The notes: generated by a model not told the origin, from the letters alone. A stretch of 10,024 bases of DNA from JBMOLK01 sp049325575 (GCA_049325575.1 JBMOLK010000184.1:1-10024); one strand, 5' to 3'; positions 1 through 6,296 are shown, counted from the stretch's first letter. Program-made: numbers and translations.

Positions 1-20
1 ACAAAAATAGTTCATTCTAG

Positions 21-125
21 TTCCTCGTGACGTAATTCTTCTCTAAAGAATGCGAGGCACAAGCATAGGAAGTGCATTTTTAACGTTATGAAAGACTGGA
101 AATTTGTAATGTTAAAAAGCACTAG
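21..125 (+). repeat. Intergenic two-hairpin repeat, copy 1
   Basis: About 105 nt that recurs in inverted orientation at 4204-4304. By hand alignment there are about 10 mismatches and one 3-nt gap, so roughly 90% identity. Two hairpins are visible. The first pairs CCTCG (23-27) with CGAGG (53-57) and has an inner ATTCTT/AAGAAT stem (35-40 with 46-51). The second is long: AGTGC (71-75), a bulged A, then TTTTTAAC (77-84) pair with GTTAAAAA (111-118) and GCACT (119-123). GTTA/TAAT (85-88 with 107-110) extends it to about 17 bp with an 18-nt loop. It lies just upstream of the HD-domain gene, in the same orientation. It has no coding potential or transposase. It could be a miniature mobile element or a repeated RNA element; I do not recognise the family. 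Confidence 0.8.
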
Positions 126-180
126 CAAGTGATTCTAGGGGTATATGGTAGTGAATATAAAATTGGAGGTAGTGGTTTCG

Positions 181-732
181 ATGGAAAGAGAACAAGCACT
201 AGAAGAGTTAAAAGGTAGATTAAAGAATGAGAACTTGATAAAACACTCTTTTGCAGTTGAAGCAATTATGAAGGAACTGGCCTTCTATTTCAAGGAAGAC
301 ATAGATAAGTGGGGTATAGCAGGTTTACTGCATGATATTGATTATGATAAGACAGCCGGTGACCCTTCAAAACACAGCCTGGTTGGAGCAGAGATACTGG
401 AGACTCTCGATGTGGAAAGTTCAATTGTATATGCGGTTAAAGCACATAATGATTATCATGGCATAGAAAGGAAAAGAAAAATTGATAAGGCACTGTATTG
501 TGCTGACCCTGTTTCAGGTTTGATAACTGCCGCAGCTTTAATACTTCCTTCAAAAAAGCTTGAAGATGTAACTGTTGAGTTTATAATTAAAAGGATAAAT
601 GAAAAAGGTTTTGCAAAGGGTGCAAACAGGGAGCAGATAAAATCCTGTGAGCAGCTGGGACTATCTTTGGAGAAATTTATTGAGATAGCCTTAAATGCTA
701 TGAAAAATATTTCAGACGACTTGGGCCTTTGA
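181..732 (+). CDS. HD-domain (HDIG-type) phosphohydrolase-like protein
   Basis: A 183-residue cytoplasmic protein with a compact HD metal-binding domain. The likely metal ligands are H22 (KHSFAVE), H51-D52 (GLLHDIDYD), H65, H89 (KAHND) and D109 (YCADP). This is the pattern of the HDIG family of metal-dependent phosphohydrolases, which typically act on nucleotides or other phosphoesters. The substrate cannot be named from sequence. The start is ATG at 181, with GGAGG at 165-169 eleven bases upstream. An in-frame ATG at 145 would place that ribosome binding site inside the coding region. Repeat copy 1 ends 55 bp before the start. No clear promoter or downstream terminator was found. The next gene, rnr, lies more than 300 bp away, so the two are probably separately controlled. 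Confidence 0.85.
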   Translation: MEREQALEELKGRLKNENLIKHSFAVEAIMKELAFYFKEDIDKWGIAGLLHDIDYDKTAGDPSKHSLVGAEILETLDVESSIVYAVKAHNDYHGIERKRKIDKALYCADPVSGLITAAALILPSKKLEDVTVEFIIKRINEKGFAKGANREQIKSCEQLGLSLEKFIEIALNAMKNISDDLGL

Positions 733-801
733 GAACGTACTCTATGAGACTTATGATATTAGGCTGTAAAAATAATCTTAATTGATTATTAATCATACAA
801 T

Positions 802-832
802 TTGTAGATAATAAATAATAGAAATATATAAT
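802..832 (+). promoter_or_regulatory. Candidate sigma-A promoter before the RNA-like element
   Basis: A perfect TATAAT at 827-832 would start transcription near 838, at the 5' edge of the 10-bp closing stem described at 837-963. The best -35 match is TTGTAG at 802-807, with a long 19-bp spacer; TATATA at 825-830 would give 17 bp instead. A second weak pair upstream is TTGATT (782-787) with TAGATA (805-810). The region is very AT-rich, so chance matches are likely. Confidence 0.4.
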
Positions 833-836
833 GTAG

Positions 837-963
837 AAACCAGGTTATTGGTCATTGGCTTAAGGACCTTCCAAAAGAAGTGGACAGCATGAAAATGCTT
901 AAGCTTGTGATCGGGTTATATTGGGGTGGAAATACCTTTGTATAATCGAACCTTGGTTTTTAT
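837..963 (+). ncRNA. Candidate structured RNA (leader or small RNA) upstream of rnr
   Basis: The element is closed by a 10-bp stem with one bulged T: AAACCAGGTT (837-846) pairs with AACCTTGGTTT (949-959), followed by a T-rich run (957-966). Inside are CTTC/GAAG (868-871 with 877-880), AGCAT-GAAA-ATGCT with a GNRA-type tetraloop (886-899), and CGGGTTATA (912-920) with TATAATCG (941-948) capped by GGT/ACC (925-927 with 934-936). A perfect 7-bp pairing of GCTTAAG (858-864) with CTTAAGC (898-904) competes with the tetraloop hairpin. It sits 100 nt upstream of rnr, so it could be an rnr leader or an independent small RNA. I could not match it to a riboswitch, T-box, 6S or SRP RNA. An overlapping reading frame (889-945, starting MKMLKLVIGLYW) has no good ribosome binding site. 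Confidence 0.35.
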
Positions 964-1010
964 TTATTAAGTCTTTAGTGATATTTAATAAAAGAGAGCA
1001 ACTATCAGTA

Positions 1011-1063
1011 AAAGGAGGAAAAGTGCTGCTATAAATATAGAAGTTTGCGGCTAAATATTTATT
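1011..1063 (+). promoter_or_regulatory. Displaced ribosome binding site of rnr with intervening hairpin
   Basis: The only strong Shine-Dalgarno sequence before rnr is AAAGGAGG at 1011-1018, 45 nt upstream of the ATG at 1064, too far for normal initiation. It is well spaced for a four-codon micro-frame, GTG CTG CTA TAA (1023-1034). An 8-bp A/U stem, ATAAATAT (1031-1038) with ATATTTAT (1055-1062), fills the gap. If folded, it would bring the site to about 12-13 nt from the ATG. An in-frame TAA at 1052-1054 rules out an upstream extension of rnr. Confidence 0.45.
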
Positions 1064-3301
1064 ATGACAGAGAGGAAAGAACGTATACTGGAATTTATGA
1101 GAGAGGATGCATATAAACCTCTTTTGTTTGGTGAGCTTACTACTGTTTTGGATGTACCAAAAACAGATACCGATTTATTTAGAAATGTTATTGAAGAACT
1201 GGAAGCAGAGGGAAAAATATTCAAGACGCATAAGGATAGATATGGAGTGCCCGAAAGAATGAATCTTATAGTAGGGTATCTTCAAGGAAATGAACGCGGA
1301 TATGGTTTTGTAGTTCCTGATGATGAAGATATTAAGGATATTTTTATTCCTTCAGACGGTTTGAATGGTGCCATGCACCATGACAGGGTTATTGCAAGGG
1401 TCAATAAGAAAGTAATAGGAGACAAAAGATCCGAAGGGGAAATAATAAGGATAATTAAAAGGGCCAACGAAACAGTAGTAGGTACCTTTGAAAGCAGTAA
1501 GTACTTCGGGTTTGTTGTACCGGATGACAGGAGAATTTCAGGAGACATATTTATACCCAAGGATGAGTTGAACGGGGCAAAATCAGGTCAGAAGGTTGTC
1601 GCTCAAATACTTGTTTGGCCGGAAAAGAGAAGAAATGCAGAAGGTAGGATTGTTGAGATCATTGGTGACAAGAATGAGCCGGGAGCAGATATTTTATCTA
1701 TAATCAAGTCGTACAACCTAAAGGAGGACTTTCCGGAGGAAGTAATAAAGCAGGCAGAGTCTATAAGCCAGACAGTGACGGAAGACATGATAAAAGGAAG
1801 ACGTGACCTTAGAGGTTTGCGTATGGTTACAATTGACGGTGAGGATGCAAAAGACCTTGATGACGCTGTTTCGATAGAGAGACTTCCTAATGGCAATTAC
1901 AAGCTGGGGGTACATATAGCCGATGTAAGTTTTTACGTAACAGAAGGTTCCCCCCTTGATAGGGAGGCCTTAAAAAGAGGAACAAGTGTATATTTGGTGG
2001 ATAGGGTTATACCTATGCTTCCCAAATCTCTCTCAAACGGCATATGCAGCCTAAATCCCAGGATAGACAGGCTTGCTTTTTCCGTTATGATGGAGATTGA
2101 CTCAAGTGGGAAGGTTGTTGATCATGAGATATTTGAAAGTGTTATAAATATTGAAGAGAGAATGACCTATACCAATGTTTACAAGATACTTGAAGAAAAT
2201 GATGAAGAGCTAATAAAGCGTTATGAATATCTTCTTAATGATTTTAAAACAATGAAAGAATTAGCTCTTATTCTAAGAAGAAAGAGAACACTTAGGGGAG
2301 CTATTGACTTTGATTTTGATGAAGCCAAAATAATTCTTGACGAAAAAGGAAGGCCCATAGAGGTTAAAAAATATGAAATAACCATTGCAAACAAAATAAT
2401 TGAAGAGTTTATGCTTATATGTAATGAGACAGTTGCCGAGCATTTTTATTGGAGTAATACTCCTTTTGTATACAGAATCCATGAGGAGCCGGACTCTGAA
2501 AAGATAGAGACTTTTGCTGAGTTTGTGCATAATTTGGGCTACACGTTAAAAGGTATAAACAAGATTCACCCAAAGGCACTTCAGGATCTTTTGGAGAAAG
2601 CAAAAGGGACAAAGGAAGAGACCATAATAAGTACTGTTATGTTAAGATCTCTGCAAAAAGCCAGATACAGCCACATTAATCAGGGACATTTCGGGTTGGC
2701 AGCAAAGTATTACAGCCATTTTACTTCACCAATAAGAAGGTATCCTGACCTTATTATCCACAGGATAATGAAGGAATATTTAAAAGGCAGGATGAATCCC
2801 GACCGGGAGAATGTTTTAAATGAGAGACTTCCCGATATAACCAAACTGTGTTCTGAAAGAGAAAGGGCTGCGGAGGAAGCAGAGAGAGAAACAGATGATC
2901 TAAAAAAGGTTGAGTATATGAAGAAACATGAGGGAGAGGTCTTCGAAGGGATTATATCAGGTGTAACTTCATTTGGTATGTTTGTAGAGCTTAGTAATAC
3001 CATAGAAGGGCTTGTCAGAATGAGTAGTATGGAGGATGACTACTATATATTCAATGAAAAACAGTACAGTCTTATAGGGGAAAAAAGCAGGAAGGTATAC
3101 CGTATTGGTGATACTGTTAACGTTATGTTGGTCAGGGCAGATATTGCTGCAAGAAAAATCGAGTTTACCATCGTGGATAATAAGGAAAGTGAAGACAAAT
3201 CTTTAGAAAAAGAAGAAACTGAAATAAAGCGTAAACGTAAGAAAAAAGCCGACGAAGCAGTTTTACTTCATGTACAGGGTAGGAGTAAAAAGAAAAAGTA
3301 A
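1064..3301 (+). CDS. rnr: Ribonuclease R (3'-5' exoribonuclease)
   Basis: A 745-residue processive, hydrolytic 3'-to-5' exoribonuclease that degrades structured RNA and takes part in mRNA and rRNA turnover and tRNA/tmRNA quality control. Domains in order: N-terminal winged helix (about 1-60), two cold-shock OB folds (about 67-130 and 138-200, each with a GFVVPDD motif), catalytic RNB domain (about 245-575), S1 domain (about 622-712), and a Lys/Arg-rich tail ending in KKKK. The RNB acidic cluster DGEDAKDLDDA gives the expected magnesium-binding aspartates D258, D264, D266 and D267. The SHFTSPIRRYPDL signature is intact. Length and domain order are normal for RNase R. In many Firmicutes secG precedes rnr and smpB follows; neither is seen here, and a DUF523 gene follows at once. 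The start is the first possible ATG, although its ribosome binding site is abnormally distant. Confidence 0.97.
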   Translation: MTERKERILEFMREDAYKPLLFGELTTVLDVPKTDTDLFRNVIEELEAEGKIFKTHKDRYGVPERMNLIVGYLQGNERGYGFVVPDDEDIKDIFIPSDGLNGAMHHDRVIARVNKKVIGDKRSEGEIIRIIKRANETVVGTFESSKYFGFVVPDDRRISGDIFIPKDELNGAKSGQKVVAQILVWPEKRRNAEGRIVEIIGDKNEPGADILSIIKSYNLKEDFPEEVIKQAESISQTVTEDMIKGRRDLRGLRMVTIDGEDAKDLDDAVSIERLPNGNYKLGVHIADVSFYVTEGSPLDREALKRGTSVYLVDRVIPMLPKSLSNGICSLNPRIDRLAFSVMMEIDSSGKVVDHEIFESVINIEERMTYTNVYKILEENDEELIKRYEYLLNDFKTMKELALILRRKRTLRGAIDFDFDEAKIILDEKGRPIEVKKYEITIANKIIEEFMLICNETVAEHFYWSNTPFVYRIHEEPDSEKIETFAEFVHNLGYTLKGINKIHPKALQDLLEKAKGTKEETIISTVMLRSLQKARYSHINQGHFGLAAKYYSHFTSPIRRYPDLIIHRIMKEYLKGRMNPDRENVLNERLPDITKLCSERERAAEEAERETDDLKKVEYMKKHEGEVFEGIISGVTSFGMFVELSNTIEGLVRMSSMEDDYYIFNEKQYSLIGEKSRKVYRIGDTVNVMLVRADIAARKIEFTIVDNKESEDKSLEKEETEIKRKRKKKADEAVLLHVQGRSKKKK

Positions 3302-3315
3302 AGGGGAGATATCCA

Positions 3316-3774
3316 ATTATACTTGTGAGTGCTTGTCTACTGGGAGTGAATTGTAAGTATAACGGCCAAAACAATCTGAATGATAGGGTACTAAAGCTCA
3401 TCGAGCGGGAAACGGTCATTCCTGTTTGTCCGGAGCAGCTGGGAGGCTGTTCTACTCCAAGGCCGCAAGTCGAGATTTGTAACGGTGATGGAGGAGATGT
3501 ACTTGACGGTAAAAGTAGTGTGCTTGGGAAGAACGGTGAGAATGCAACATGCCGTTTTATAGATGGCGCAAACGAGGTGTTAAAGCTCGCAAAAATGATG
3601 GGTATTGAAAAGGCGATTCTAAAAGCAAGAAGCCCTTCCTGTGGTTTTGGCAAAATATATGACGGTACTTTTTCAGGACAACTCAAGGATGGAAATGGAG
3701 TTACGGCAGAAATACTTAAAAGAAACGGTATAGAAGTTTTTACGGAGGAAGATATAGAGACCCTGGAATTCTAG
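3316..3774 (+). CDS. DUF523 family protein, probable ATT start
   Basis: A 152-residue cytoplasmic protein of the DUF523 family, whose biochemical function I cannot name. Cysteine motifs are conserved: SACLLGVNCKYNG (C7, C13), PVCPEQLGGCSTPRP (C38, C45), and SPSCGFG around C109, suggesting metal or cluster binding (inference). The first ATG/GTG-type start is GTG at 3325, 16 nt from AAGGGGAG (3301-3308) and already inside the conserved N-terminus. ATT at 3316 is 7 nt from that site and gives MILVSACLLG, the usual family start as I recall it, so I use it. The ribosome binding site begins at the last base of the rnr stop codon, and 14 bp separate the two genes, indicating co-transcription and likely translational coupling with RNase R. 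A terminator overlaps the stop codon. Alternative: GTG start at 3325, 149 residues. Confidence 0.88.
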   Translation: MILVSACLLGVNCKYNGQNNLNDRVLKLIERETVIPVCPEQLGGCSTPRPQVEICNGDGGDVLDGKSSVLGKNGENATCRFIDGANEVLKLAKMMGIEKAILKARSPSCGFGKIYDGTFSGQLKDGNGVTAEILKRNGIEVFTEEDIETLEF

Positions 3775-3790
3775 TCTCCAGGGTCTTTTA
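3758..3790 (+). terminator. Intrinsic terminator of the rnr-DUF523 unit
   Basis: A perfect 10-bp stem, AGACCCTGGA (3758-3767) with TCCAGGGTCT (3777-3786), has a 9-nt loop and is followed by TTTTA. The left arm lies within the last codons and the stop codon TAG is in the loop. On the - strand the stem is not followed by a T-run, so it is a poor terminator for the convergent gene at 3791-4018. Confidence 0.85.
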
Positions 3791-4018
3791 TTATACTACA
3801 AAGTTCTTAATTTCTTCACAGAAGGTATCGCAATCATCGGAGTGAATATCTACTCTAATGGGTTTGCTTAAGTCCAAACTGAAAATGCCCATGATTGATT
3901 TTGCGTCAACAACGTAACGTCCGGATGTTAAATCAATATCAAAATCATATTTATTTACTATATTAACAAAATCCTTAACATCAGTGATGGACTTTAATGT
4001 AATATTAAATGATTTCAT
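3791..4018 (-). CDS. HPr-like protein lacking the phosphocarrier histidine
   Basis: A 75-residue protein similar to HPr/Crh of the sugar phosphotransferase system. The second half matches HPr well: DIDLTSG followed by VVDAKSIMGIFSLDL, where S41 aligns with the regulatory Ser46 of HPr, and then a C-terminal helix. The segment that should hold the active-site His15 (IHARPA in Bacillus HPr) reads ITDVKD, so it cannot carry phosphate from enzyme I in the normal way. A Crh-like regulatory role through the serine is possible but is inference. The start is ATG at 4018, with AAAGGAGG just upstream on this strand; an in-frame ATG 39 nt further out would swallow that site. It is monocistronic, has a good sigma-A promoter, and converges on the DUF523 gene with 16 bp between stops. 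Confidence 0.8.
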   Translation of the reverse strand: MKSFNITLKSITDVKDFVNIVNKYDFDIDLTSGRYVVDAKSIMGIFSLDLSKPIRVDIHSDDCDTFCEEIKNFVV

Positions 4019-4075
4019 ACAGTTTCCTCCTTTATCCTGTTTCTTTTTAATAGGCAATATTTTCTTCCTGCTTAT

Positions 4076-4104
4076 ATATTATCCTGTTTGCAGTTGCAAG
4101 TCAA
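4076..4104 (-). promoter_or_regulatory. Sigma-A promoter of the HPr-like gene
   Basis: On the - strand, TTGACT (4104-4099) and TAATAT (4081-4076) are separated by exactly 17 bp. This predicts a start near 4069 and a 5' leader of about 50 nt to the ATG at 4018. It is one of the best promoter matches in the window. Confidence 0.7.
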
Positions 4105-4112
4105 TTGTGATA

Positions 4113-4141
4113 TTGCTAAAATTTACTTAGTATTTTATATA
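4113..4141 (+). promoter_or_regulatory. Candidate promoter for mtaB, divergent
   Basis: TTGCTA (4113-4118) and TATATA (4136-4141) are 17 bp apart and lie back-to-back with the - strand promoter. A perfect TTGACA at 4157-4162 lacks a good -10 box. Transcripts from either would run through repeat copy 2 before reaching mtaB, giving a leader of about 200 nt. The AT-rich context makes the exact call uncertain. Confidence 0.4.
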
Positions 4142-4203
4142 TAAATAGAAAAATTTTTGACAATATAAGTTTAGTGGAATCATTAAAGATGACCAAATTT
4201 AAT

Positions 4204-4304
4204 CTAGTGCTTTTTAACATAACGAATTTCCAGTCATAATGTTAAAAATGCACTTCCTATGTTTGTGCCTCGCATGTTTTAGGTAAGAATTACGTTACGA
4301 GGCA
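4204..4304 (-). repeat. Intergenic two-hairpin repeat, copy 2 (inverted)
   Basis: Reverse-strand counterpart of 21-125, about 90% identical by hand. The long hairpin is kept: AGTGC(A)TTTTTAAC opposite GTTAAAAAGCACT. A G-T pair of copy 1 (85 with 110) becomes A-T here, while the next-but-one pair is lost (T-T). The outer stem GCCTCG/CGAGGC gains a pair over copy 1, but the inner ATTCTT/AAGAAT stem is lost. It lies in the presumed 5' leader of mtaB in antisense orientation, 53 bp before the start codon. The junctions with unique sequence are abrupt on both sides, and no target-site duplication is obvious. Confidence 0.8.
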
Positions 4305-4357
4305 TCGGATAGTTTGAATGGTGTAAAAATATACAAACTTTGTGTTTGGGAGGAATA

Positions 4358-5665
4358 ATGAAAACAGTAGCATTTTATACATTAGGGTGTAAAGTAAATC
4401 AATACGAAACAGAAGCACTGTCAGCCATCTTCGAGAAAGCCGGCTATATGGTAGTAGACTTTGAAGATATGGCAGATATATATGTAATTAACACATGTAC
4501 TGTTACGAATCTTAGTGACAGAAAATCAAGGCAGATGATCAGAAGGGCTAAAAAGAACAATTTGAACTCCATTGTTATAGTTGTTGGCTGCTATGCCCAA
4601 ACAGCTCCGGAGGAAGTAAATAAAATTGAGGGAGTAAATCTGGTTATAGGAACCAAGGAGCGAAGCAGGATTATTGATTATATAAAGGAAATAGAGTCCG
4701 GCAAGGGTAAGCTTAATCTGGTCGGAGATATAATGAAGACAAAAGAATTTGAAGAGTTGGGTGTTGACATATACAAGGAGCGAACAAGGGCATTTCTAAA
4801 GATTCAAGAAGGATGCAACCAGTTTTGTTCCTACTGTATAATACCTTATGCACGAGGTCCTATAAGGAGCAGGGAGGAAGAAAAGGTAATAGAGGAGGTT
4901 GTAAAACTATCCAAAGGAGGATATAGAGAAATAGTACTTACAGGAATACATGTTGCATCCTATGGAAAAGATATAAAGACTACTTCATTGATTGATATAA
5001 TAAAGAAGGTTCATCAGATTGAAGGAATAGAGAGGATAAGGCTTGGTTCTATAGAACCTACCACAATAAACGAAGATTTCATAGAAACTGTTAGAAGCTT
5101 GAAAAAAATGTGTCCCCACTATCATGTCTCTTTGCAAAGCGGAAGTGATAGTGTACTTAAACGAATGAACAGAAGATATACAACAGAGGATTATAGAAGG
5201 TCGGTTAATCTGCTTAGAAAAAATATAGAGGATGTGGCTCTGACAACCGATATAATGGTAGGCTTCCCTGGTGAAACGGAAGAAGAGTTTGAGGAGACAT
5301 ACAGATTTTTAGATGAGATTTCTTTTGCAGGAATGCATGTTTTTAAATTTTCTCCAAGAAAGGGTACACCTGCTGCTTCATACAAGGATCAGGTTTCTCC
5401 ACAGAAGAAGGAGGAGCGAAGCAATAAGCTGATAGAGCTTGCCTCCATCAAAACCCTCGAATTCAATAAGAGGTATGTTGGCAGAGAGTTACCGGTTTTA
5501 TTTGAGCAGGCGGTTAAATCAAAAGACGGATGTATGGAAGGACTGACTCCTAACTACATAAGGGTGCTATGTGAGGGAGATATGAGTTTGGAGGGGAAAA
5601 TTGTAAATGTTTTATTGAAAGAGGCTGCTAATGACCATGCTGTGGGGATAATAAGCGCAACATAG
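4358..5665 (+). CDS. mtaB: tRNA (t6A37) methylthiotransferase MtaB
   Basis: A 435-residue radical-SAM enzyme that adds a methylthio group to C2 of N6-threonylcarbamoyladenosine at position 37 of ANN-decoding tRNAs, making ms2t6A. Three parts are visible. The N-terminal MiaB/MtaB domain has cluster cysteines C11 (LGCKVN), C47 (NTCTVT) and C78 (VGCYAQ). The radical-SAM domain has C153-x3-C157-x2-C160 (GCNQFCSYCIIPYARGP). The C-terminal TRAM RNA-binding domain spans about 370-435. The opening YTLGCKVNQYETEAL is typical of MtaB (B. subtilis YqeV) rather than MiaB or RimO. The start is ATG at 4358 behind GGGAGGAATA; an in-frame TTG at 4340 lies before this site. Length is normal. It stands alone: repeat copy 2 lies upstream and about 200 bp without a gene follow. 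Confidence 0.94.
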   Translation: MKTVAFYTLGCKVNQYETEALSAIFEKAGYMVVDFEDMADIYVINTCTVTNLSDRKSRQMIRRAKKNNLNSIVIVVGCYAQTAPEEVNKIEGVNLVIGTKERSRIIDYIKEIESGKGKLNLVGDIMKTKEFEELGVDIYKERTRAFLKIQEGCNQFCSYCIIPYARGPIRSREEEKVIEEVVKLSKGGYREIVLTGIHVASYGKDIKTTSLIDIIKKVHQIEGIERIRLGSIEPTTINEDFIETVRSLKKMCPHYHVSLQSGSDSVLKRMNRRYTTEDYRRSVNLLRKNIEDVALTTDIMVGFPGETEEEFEETYRFLDEISFAGMHVFKFSPRKGTPAASYKDQVSPQKKEERSNKLIELASIKTLEFNKRYVGRELPVLFEQAVKSKDGCMEGLTPNYIRVLCEGDMSLEGKIVNVLLKEAANDHAVGIISAT

Positions 5666-5766
5666 CTGTCTTTTAAGAGGATTGCTTATGTCAGGGTATT
5701 AGTTAACTCGGAGGAGACAGGGAGAATATAATCCAGATAACACAGCCTAATTGAGACTGAAAAATA

Positions 5767-5795
5767 TTGCATAAATTATCCTATTGTATTACTAT
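5767..5795 (+). promoter_or_regulatory. Candidate sigma-A promoter of ireB
   Basis: TTGCAT (5767-5772) and TACTAT (5790-5795) are separated by 17 bp, predicting a start near 5802 and a leader of about 70 nt. A short hairpin, GCCCA (5843-5847) with TGGGC (5853-5857), ends one base before the AGGAG ribosome binding site at 5858-5862. No gene or terminator is evident in the rest of 5666-5873. Confidence 0.5.
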
Positions 5796-5873
5796 ATATA
5801 TGTGGGCTTATTTACTTTCAGGTGTTTATAATAATCTTAAGAGCCCATACTTTGGGCAGGAGAGTGATTAGTT

Positions 5874-6143
5874 ATGGGAAACAGTGAGACTATGATGTTT
5901 AACGTTGATAAAGAAAAGGTTAATGAGGCTAGAGAGTTGCTCTTATCTGTTTATCAGGCTTTAAAGGAGAAGGGTTACAATCCCATTAACCAAATTGTAG
6001 GTTATATCCTTTCAGGTGATCCGACCTACATAACTAATCATCAGGATGCAAGAAGTGTAATTAGAAGATTGGAAAGAGACGAACTTTTAGAGGAGATTTT
6101 AAGGTTTTATCTGGAAGAATCTATTAATAAAAACTCCGTATAA
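5874..6143 (+). CDS. ireB: IreB/ReoM family regulatory phosphoprotein (UPF0297)
   Basis: An 89-residue cytoplasmic protein of the IreB/ReoM/YrzL family. In Enterococcus, IreB is phosphorylated by the PASTA Ser/Thr kinase IreK and affects cephalosporin resistance. In Listeria, ReoM controls ClpCP-dependent degradation of MurA, the first enzyme of peptidoglycan synthesis. The signature is intact: KGYNPINQIVGYILSGDPTYITNHQDARSVIRRLERDELLEEIL. T6 in the N-terminal SETMMF segment aligns with the phosphorylated threonine of ReoM. The length matches the family. The ATG follows AGGAG with 11-nt spacing. It heads the region equivalent to the conserved ireB-ruvX-DUF1292 cluster, but is cut off from ruvX by terminators and a reductase gene. 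Confidence 0.95.
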   Translation: MGNSETMMFNVDKEKVNEARELLLSVYQALKEKGYNPINQIVGYILSGDPTYITNHQDARSVIRRLERDELLEEILRFYLEESINKNSV

Positions 6144-6159
6144 TTGATACGGAGTTTTT
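6129..6159 (+). terminator. Intrinsic terminator of ireB
   Basis: A 13-bp stem, AAAAACTCCGTAT (6129-6141) with ATACGGAGTTTTT (6147-6159), with a 5-nt loop; the T-run forms the right arm's end. The left arm is inside the last codons of ireB and the TAA stop begins at its final base. Confidence 0.85.
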
Positions 6160-6205
6160 ATTAATAGCACGGTGTTTAGATATGTAGGAAGGTTTTTTGA
6201 AGGTG

Positions 6206-6245
6206 AAGAAACAAATTTCAACAAAAGTAGAATTTGTTTCTTTTT
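6206..6245 (+). terminator. Second terminator-like hairpin before the reductase gene
   Basis: A perfect 12-bp stem, AAGAAACAAATT (6206-6217) with AATTTGTTTCTT (6231-6242), with a 13-nt loop and a T-run (6241-6245). It lies 46 bp beyond the ireB terminator with no gene between. It may be a back-up terminator or an attenuator in the leader of the reductase gene. Confidence 0.65.
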
Positions 6246-6296
6246 ATAATATTTAGGATAAATGGTTATATATAATTTATTAGGTTGGTGCTATGG

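Noticed and set aside
889..945. Short peptide gene beginning MKMLKLVIGLYW
   Set aside because: Only 18 codons, no convincing ribosome binding site, and fully overlaps the better-supported RNA fold.
837..963. T-box leader (GGGGTGGAAATACC resembles the GGTGGTACC motif)
   Set aside because: The T-box core is not matched, no stem I motifs are seen, no competing terminator is present, and the downstream gene is rnr rather than an amino-acid gene.
3165..3686. Long open frame on the - strand across the end of rnr and the DUF523 gene
   Set aside because: It overlaps two clearly recognised genes on the + strand, has low-complexity Ser/Pro/Phe composition and no recognisable domain; it is a shadow frame.
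4019..4057. N-terminal extension MPIKKKQDKGGNC of the HPr-like protein
   Set aside because: The strong AAAGGAGG site lies inside it and serves the ATG at 4018, and the promoter and homology both fit the shorter form.
21..4304. Inverted repeats as the ends of a composite transposon carrying HD hydrolase, rnr, DUF523 and the HPr-like gene
   Set aside because: The enclosed genes are housekeeping types with ordinary base composition, no transposase or integrase lies between the repeats, and the units are too short to encode one.
5666..5873. A small gene after GGAGGAGACAGGGAG near 5710
   Set aside because: No start codon at proper spacing opens a frame of useful length; only a promoter candidate and a short hairpin were seen.
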